A DNA stretch of 43,642 bases from J089 sp964535735 (GTDB lineage Bacteria; Fidelibacterota; Marinisomatia; Marinisomatales; J089): the NCBI GenBank assembly GCA_964535735.1, contig CAZHTM010000017.1, positions 1 through 43,642 of the forward strand, given 5' to 3'. The stretch's first letter is position 1; the number at the start of each line of letters is the position of its first letter. Under the pieces are notes generated by a model. That model was not told the DNA's origin. It made no database searches and saw only the letters and a program-made list of their open reading frames with translations. A program made the translations under genes and the position numbers. Below are positions 39,523 through 43,642 of the stretch, one piece after another.

Positions 39523-41168
39523 TCAATATTCGATATTCCCATTGATGTTAATCTTAATCAGGCAGACGTCTGCATCACCTACCCCGTAGGAATTTTTATA
39601 ACCGGTAACGATATACCCTCCGTCAACTGTCTGCCGGGCAGAACGGCCCCCATCACTATTACTTCCACCAAAAGTTAGGTTCCATTCTTCATTTCCATTA
39701 CGGTCAGTTTTTATAAGCCAGACGTCTGTTTTGCCTGCACCATAGGATTCTGTATATCCGGTGACGATAAACCCGNNNNNNNNNNNNNNNNNNNNNNNNN
39801 NNNNNNNNNNNNNNNNNNNNNNNNNNNNNNNNNNNNNNNNNNNNNNNNNNNNNNNNNNNNNNNNNNNNNNNNNNNGATAAACCCGCTGTCGTCGGTCTGT
39901 TGGACGAAATTACCATAATCATCCTCACTCCCGCCATAGGTACGGTTCCATTCTTCATTTCCATTACTGTCGGTTTTAATCAGCCAAACATCTGCATTGT
40001 TCGCTCTATTGGATAATGTACTTCCTGTAATGATAAACCCACTGTCATCTGTCTGTTGAACGGAATAACCGTAATCAGAATTACTTTTACCAAAGGTGCG
40101 ATTCCATTCTTCATTTCCATTACTGTCGGTCTTAATCAGCCAGATATCATATTTGCCTGCTCCGTAGGATTTTGTGTACCCCGTAATGATAAACCCGCCA
40201 TCATCTATCTGTTGAACGAAATTACCATAATCATCCTCACTCCCGCCGGAAGTCCGGCTGAAAACCAGTTCAATTCTGACATTTTCTGTTGAATTGCCAG
40301 TAACTATTACTTCTTTTTGGTACTCATAATACCCATTTAATTGAACCGCTAATTGATGCCTACCTGCCTTAATATTGTTAATAACTAAAGGTGAAGTTCC
40401 TTTGTGAGAACCGTCTAATAAAATTTCCGCATTAAAGGGTTTGGTTATCACTTGAAGATTACCGGTACCAAGTTCCAGTTTCAGATTAAGCTTTGCAATA
40501 TCGCCAGGCCCGAGATTTACAATTTTAATAGCTGAGTAGTCACCTTTTCTAGAGGTGATGATATGCTTGCCACTTTTTTGATTTTCAACCGTGATCGGTG
40601 TAACGCCGTCAATCTGGACGCCGTCGACCCAAACCTTCGCACCGCCTGGTTCCGATGTAATATATAATGTGCCAACTCCCTGTGATTGTAATACTACCGG
40701 TGTCGTTGCACCAGAAATTAATTCGATCACTACCTGCCGCATACCTTCGGTCAAAAGTGATTCGATGTTGCCCCTATGAACATAACTAATGTCATTTACA
40801 ATTTCACTAGACTGTACGTCTATAATTCGTACCGATACGGTATAAAGATTACCCACCTTACCGATGCTCCCTCCAATGATCTGATTAACGCCAAGCACCT
40901 GACCTACTTCTACAACACACTCATTCGACACACAACCGGTTTGCTGAAAACCCTGTTCTTTTATCACTTCATCCACCATCCTTCTTTCTACTATCGTATA
41001 TTTGGCTGTTTTCCCTAGTTCGGATCTGAAATAATCTGTCAGGGATGCCGCTTCACCTTGAGATATATTTCGTGCTTCAAAATCAATTACAGCTATGGTG
41101 GTTTGGGCGAGACTAAAAGACAATAACACGCAATATAAAAACAGGTATCGTAACATTCTAATATCCAT
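39523..41168 (-). CDS. CsgG-like/PEGA protein with tandem 52-residue repeats (interrupted by assembly gap)
   Basis: A signal peptide (LRYLFLYCVLLSFSLAQ) is followed by a CsgG/FlgO-like domain (TTIAVIDFEARNISQGEA; YTIVERRMVDEVIKEQGFQ). Two PEGA domains follow (SEPGGAKVWVDGVQ; KPFNAEILLDGSHKG). Then come about four 52-residue repeats of the form GGFIITG...DVWLIKTDSNGNEEWNRT. The 100-N gap falls inside a repeat. Past it the minus strand resumes in another frame (GFIVTGYTESYGAGKTDVWL) and ends at TGA 39523-39525. The frame change reflects the arbitrary gap length. Start at 41168 or 41156, no strong ribosome site. Probably periplasmic or surface located; role unknown. Confidence 0.75.
39526..40250 (-). 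repeat. Tandem 156-bp coding repeats
   Basis: Within the CsgG/PEGA protein gene, units of 156 bases (52 codons) repeat head to tail, some nearly identical over TCTTCATTTCCATTAC (plus-strand reading). Two complete units lie upstream of the gap, one unit is broken by it, and one complete but more diverged unit follows it. The true copy number is hidden by the gap. Confidence 0.85.
39776..39875. other. Assembly gap (100 N)
   Basis: Exactly 100 N, which is a scaffolding placeholder and not a measured length. Both edges lie in the same sequence of the repeat unit (GATAAACCCG), showing the assembly broke on the repeat. Confidence 0.99.
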
Positions 41169-41216
41169 TTGTTTAATAGTTACGGGAATGTAAGAATTTT
41201 GATAAGAATAATGCAC

Positions 41217-41481
41217 GGAACATAAACTCCATTATTCCAATCTACCTCAAAAGAAACATAATCCTGACAACAGTGGAATCGCTTCCCCGACATTGCCTTG
41301 CTCATCGGTGTCGCTATGACAATTTTATTATGGATGGTCAGAAAAATGTTAATTTTAAGGTCAACAAACAAGCCTGTAGCACATCACACCTGGATTATGT
41401 TGAAGCCATTAGAAGTCGATATACATCCACTACTAATGTTAATTGACATCGGTAAAATTTTAATTTAAGGTAATCGGTGGC
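41217..41481. promoter_or_regulatory. Spacer upstream of the CsgG/PEGA gene
   Basis: This 265-base spacer holds an inverted GTCAT-type repeat (41274-41320) and otherwise AT-rich sequence. The promoter of the CsgG/PEGA gene should lie here, but no clear hexamers stand out. No gene is supported. Confidence 0.35.
41274..41320 (-). repeat. GTCATAGCGAC...GAAGCGATTCCA dispersed element
   Basis: On the minus strand the stretch starts GTCATAGCGACACCG and ends GGGGAAGCGATTCCA. It shares head and tail with the elements at 23844-23880 and 32630-32676, while the middle has diverged. Confidence 0.5.
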
Positions 41482-41811
41482 TTACTGGTCCTGGAGTTTT
41501 TTCGCTGTTTCGTCGATTTTATCTTTGATCATTTCTTTGGATTTTTCCTGAAGTTCTTTACCGGTTTTTTCCAGGGATTTTTTCCCTTTTTCCACGGTCT
41601 TTTCCAAGGTGGTTTGAAGGGTATCTAAATCCGTGGGCACGTCCTGGCCGGTCCAGATAAAATACGCCAGGTACAAGACCAGAACCGCCGCCACAATTAA
41701 CACCAGTTTCACCAGTTTTTTAAGAACACCTACCAAAATTACCAGGGCCAGCACCACGGCGACAGCCAAATACACCGGATTTTCGGTAAACAATGCAATC
41801 AAGGCATCCAT
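41482..41811 (-). CDS. Small membrane protein with amphipathic coiled-coil tail
   Basis: The 109-residue protein has two closely spaced hydrophobic stretches (about 13-29 and 34-51) and a highly charged lysine/glutamate-rich tail with heptad pattern (TTLEKTVEKGKKSLEKTGKE). I do not recognise a family. Its ATG shares one base with the stop of the upstream metallophosphatase gene (TAATG), so the two are likely co-translated. The tail may be cytoplasmic or periplasmic; function unknown. Confidence 0.75.
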   Translation of the reverse strand: MDALIALFTENPVYLAVAVVLALVILVGVLKKLVKLVLIVAAVLVLYLAYFIWTGQDVPTDLDTLQTTLEKTVEKGKKSLEKTGKELQEKSKEMIKDKIDETAKKLQDQ

Positions 41812-42740
41812 TATTGACCCTTTAATTTCAATTTTCGTTTATTGATATACCCGGTATGTTTTTCGAAAGCGGTAATGAGTTCCATAATCCGGGGATCGTC
41901 GGGCATTTCCAGAGTCATGGGAACCAGATAACCTGATTTAGACGTTATTTTTCGCTGCGCGTCCAACTGAATTTCCACCACTCCGGTATAATAGCCTTCC
42001 TTTCCCGCCTGGACGACCAAGGTATTTTGTGTGATTTTAGGGGATTTTACCACAGTTTGAGAATGGCCGCCAATGATCACATCAATCCCGGGGATGGCGC
42101 CCGCCAAAACCTGGTCCTGATCAAAACCGCTATGGGAAAGGAGAACCACAACATCAGGAAGAGGATAAATTTCCCGTAGCGTGGCTTTAACAGCTTTCAC
42201 CGGATCCCGGAGTTTCACGTTATCCCTGACGTCCTGAGGATAATATTTGAAAGCCTGGGGATCCACGACCCCCAAAATAGCCACACGAATTTCGTTAACA
42301 GAAATTAACACATAGGGAACAACGCCAGGAAGCTTTGGTTTTACGAGATTCGTAGCTACCAGGGGCGCTTTAGTTTGAGCAAGATAATGCGCCAGAGTCT
42401 CCCGATCCCGACTCAATTCCTGATCACCAGCAAGAATGGCGTCGTATTCCAATATGGCATAGCTCTCACAGACCAAACTGTCTTTATAAGGCCGATTGAC
42501 CGGAGATAAAAAATCTCCCGCGTCCAGGAGAAGCACTGCATCGTGTTCCTGGCGAAAGGATTCCACAAATGGAGTGCGCTTTTCAATGGAGCCCAGAGGG
42601 TGTTCCGGGCAATAACAGTTTTCCAAGGCGCCGTTGGTGTTATTTGTATGGAGCAAGTACAGGGTTTGGGTTTGGGGCCACCCCAGGGAAATACAGAGGA
42701 AAAGGGAGAAAATCCAACGTGGATGAATAGTGTCACACAT
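41811..42740 (-). CDS. Exported UshA/5'-nucleotidase-like metallophosphatase, N-terminal domain only
   Basis: The 309-residue protein has a signal peptide (IFSLFLCISLGWPQ) and then the calcineurin-like domain of the 5'-nucleotidase/UDP-sugar hydrolase family. Present are LLLDAGDFL, VVLLSHSGFDQD and IDVIIGGHSQTVV. The first motif, normally HTNDxHG, reads HTNNTNG followed by ENCYCPEHPLG. The 5'-nucleotidase C-terminal domain is absent. A cysteine-bearing variant subfamily with this changed motif may exist. It is divergent from the YidD-domain gene, with 53 bases between the starts. Catalytic activity is uncertain. Confidence 0.85.
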   Translation of the reverse strand: MCDTIHPRWIFSLFLCISLGWPQTQTLYLLHTNNTNGALENCYCPEHPLGSIEKRTPFVESFRQEHDAVLLLDAGDFLSPVNRPYKDSLVCESYAILEYDAILAGDQELSRDRETLAHYLAQTKAPLVATNLVKPKLPGVVPYVLISVNEIRVAILGVVDPQAFKYYPQDVRDNVKLRDPVKAVKATLREIYPLPDVVVLLSHSGFDQDQVLAGAIPGIDVIIGGHSQTVVKSPKITQNTLVVQAGKEGYYTGVVEIQLDAQRKITSKSGYLVPMTLEMPDDPRIMELITAFEKHTGYINKRKLKLKGQ

Positions 42741-42793
42741 GGTTGTAAAAATTCCAGCGGATTTGGGGGAAGTTTCAAGATAAATTTCAATGT

Positions 42794-43417
42794 ATGTTAG
42801 CTAAATCACAGTGGTTGTTCATTCTTTTTCTTGGAGTGGGTCTTGGGCAGAATCCAATCCAGTATCCTGCGGATTCGCTATTGGCGGATACCTCGGTCAG
42901 TATTATGGCGAAAGTGGGGTTGTTTCCCATCGCCGCCTGGGAACGACTATCCTTTCACTCTGATTTCCTCAATTGTCAGTATTATCCCAGTTGCAGTGTC
43001 TATGGCGCCCAGGCTGTGGCACAATTTGGGCTTGCGCGGGGATCGGTGATGGCGGCTGATCGGACAGTGCGTTGCAACCCGGCAGCGCGGTTTTACCAGC
43101 TTCGGGAGGGTCAACCTTTTCACTATCCTGACGGTCGGCTGGTAGATCCGGTTGTTCCTAAAGGATCTGGGTCGGGCACCAAATCACCGATATTGGCCGC
43201 GGCTCTTTCATCCGTGATACCCGGTGCCGGAAGGGCTTACGCCGGTCGCCCGTTTGATGGTCTTATGGGATTTCTCACCGTGGCCGTGATGGTGACGTTG
43301 CAACAGGAATCGGCCGCTCGGAACCATACAATTCGGTCCGGTGTGCTGCTGGTGGGTACACTAGCCTTTTACTTCGGCGAAATTTATGGAGCCTGGCGCA
43401 CCGCCAAATATGGATAA
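42794..43417 (+). CDS. YidD-domain protein fused to a membrane domain
   Basis: After a short hydrophobic N-terminus (QWLFILFLGVGLGQ), residues 45-95 match YidD, the membrane-insertion efficiency factor. CQYYPSCSVYGAQAVAQFG and RTVRCNPAARF keep its three conserved cysteines. Ordinary YidD is about 70-90 residues; this 207-residue protein continues with GAGRAYAGRPFDGLMGFL and two membrane helices (about 150-170 and 180-200) resembling small TM2-like domains. No yidC, rnpA or rpmH lies nearby, where yidD usually sits. The start has no obvious ribosome site. Confidence 0.8.
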   Translation: MLAKSQWLFILFLGVGLGQNPIQYPADSLLADTSVSIMAKVGLFPIAAWERLSFHSDFLNCQYYPSCSVYGAQAVAQFGLARGSVMAADRTVRCNPAARFYQLREGQPFHYPDGRLVDPVVPKGSGSGTKSPILAAALSSVIPGAGRAYAGRPFDGLMGFLTVAVMVTLQQESAARNHTIRSGVLLVGTLAFYFGEIYGAWRTAKYG

Positions 43418-43496
43418 CCGAAATCCAGTGCTGTAAAAATATTGGAAACATTGTATTTTCCGCCGCTTTTTGAGGCCTGAATTGGTCTCAAATCAT

Positions 43497-43569
43497 GCCA
43501 CCGTAGCTCAGCTGGTAGAGCAGCGCATTCGTAATGCGCGGGTCGGGGGTTCAAATCCCTTCGGTGGCT
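43497..43569 (+). tRNA. tRNA-Thr (anticodon CGT)
   Basis: A complete 73-base cloverleaf. The acceptor is GCCACCG paired with CGGTGGC with discriminator T. The D arm contains CTCAGCTGGTAGAGC, the anticodon stem GCGCA/TGCGC encloses TTCGTAA (anticodon CGT), and the T arm has GGTTCAAATCC. It reads ACG codons. CCA is not encoded. Confidence 0.96.
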
Positions 43570-43642
43570 CAGGGTGGGAGATTAAATATTTAATATTAAA
43601 AATTGATAATTTGGAATTTTAGTCCCTGCTTTTATTTCTCCA

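Overview
The window reads as a chromosome segment of an uncultured-type Gram-negative bacterium, most likely in the Fibrobacterota-Chlorobiota-Bacteroidota (FCB) neighbourhood. A Marinimicrobia- or Ignavibacteria-like lineage would fit, but this is an inference. The support is outer-membrane and lipoprotein-style proteins (a MA-peptidase/beta-propeller/beta-barrel protein, an Ig-like lipoprotein, a CsgG/PEGA protein), an alpha2 glycyl-tRNA synthetase, a TopA with C-terminal repeats, and short GTCCC..GGGAC palindromes typical of that group. A run of 100 N shows it is draft or metagenomic assembly.

Layout. 1-371: tRNA-Asn(GTT) with two interrupted partial copies beside it. 372-9845 (minus): a Na+/solute symporter with a small membrane partner, a HIT hydrolase, a four-helix-bundle cassette between GTGA-rich repeats, an EF-G-like GTPase, a small conserved protein, mannose-1-phosphate guanylyltransferase, an Ig-like envelope protein and SfsA. 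9891-17769 (plus): topA-ccmH-glyS-BaxI-isoaspartyl peptidase-gamma-glutamyltransferase, mostly tightly packed. 17773-23035 (minus): nucleoside kinase, YjbQ, M20 amidohydrolase, purine nucleoside phosphorylase and RlmN, with a 36-codon ORF reading the other way at 19898. 23036-23955: a repeat-filled spacer. 23956-28406 (minus): a PDZ/barrel protein and a DUF4390-like/NtrY-like/NtrC-like signalling unit. 28565-32517 (minus): a tyrosine-catabolism operon. 32768-35750 (minus): radA-tgt-bcp. 35813-42740 (minus): envelope proteins and a second repeat spacer. 42794-43569 (plus): a YidD-domain protein and tRNA-Thr(CGT).

The most striking region is the tyrosine operon: aminotransferase, HPPD, fumarylacetoacetate hydrolase, HGO, flavin reductase, ANL-like protein. 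The 4-hydroxyphenylpyruvate dioxygenase (HPPD) and homogentisate dioxygenase (HGO) genes are reduced to 52 and 69 codons. Each keeps a recognisable N-terminus joined in frame to what looks like its own C-terminus, while start, stop and spacing to neighbours are intact. The last gene is a shrunken adenylate-forming-enzyme homologue without its P-loop. This is either stepwise decay by internal in-frame deletion or an assembly effect, and reads across the junctions would decide.

The second theme is small repetitive DNA: hairpin insertions inside tRNA-Asn copies, two palindrome-rich spacers sharing one consensus, a 45-bp direct repeat, and three GTCAT-type elements. All functions are from family recognition by eye; no searches were run.
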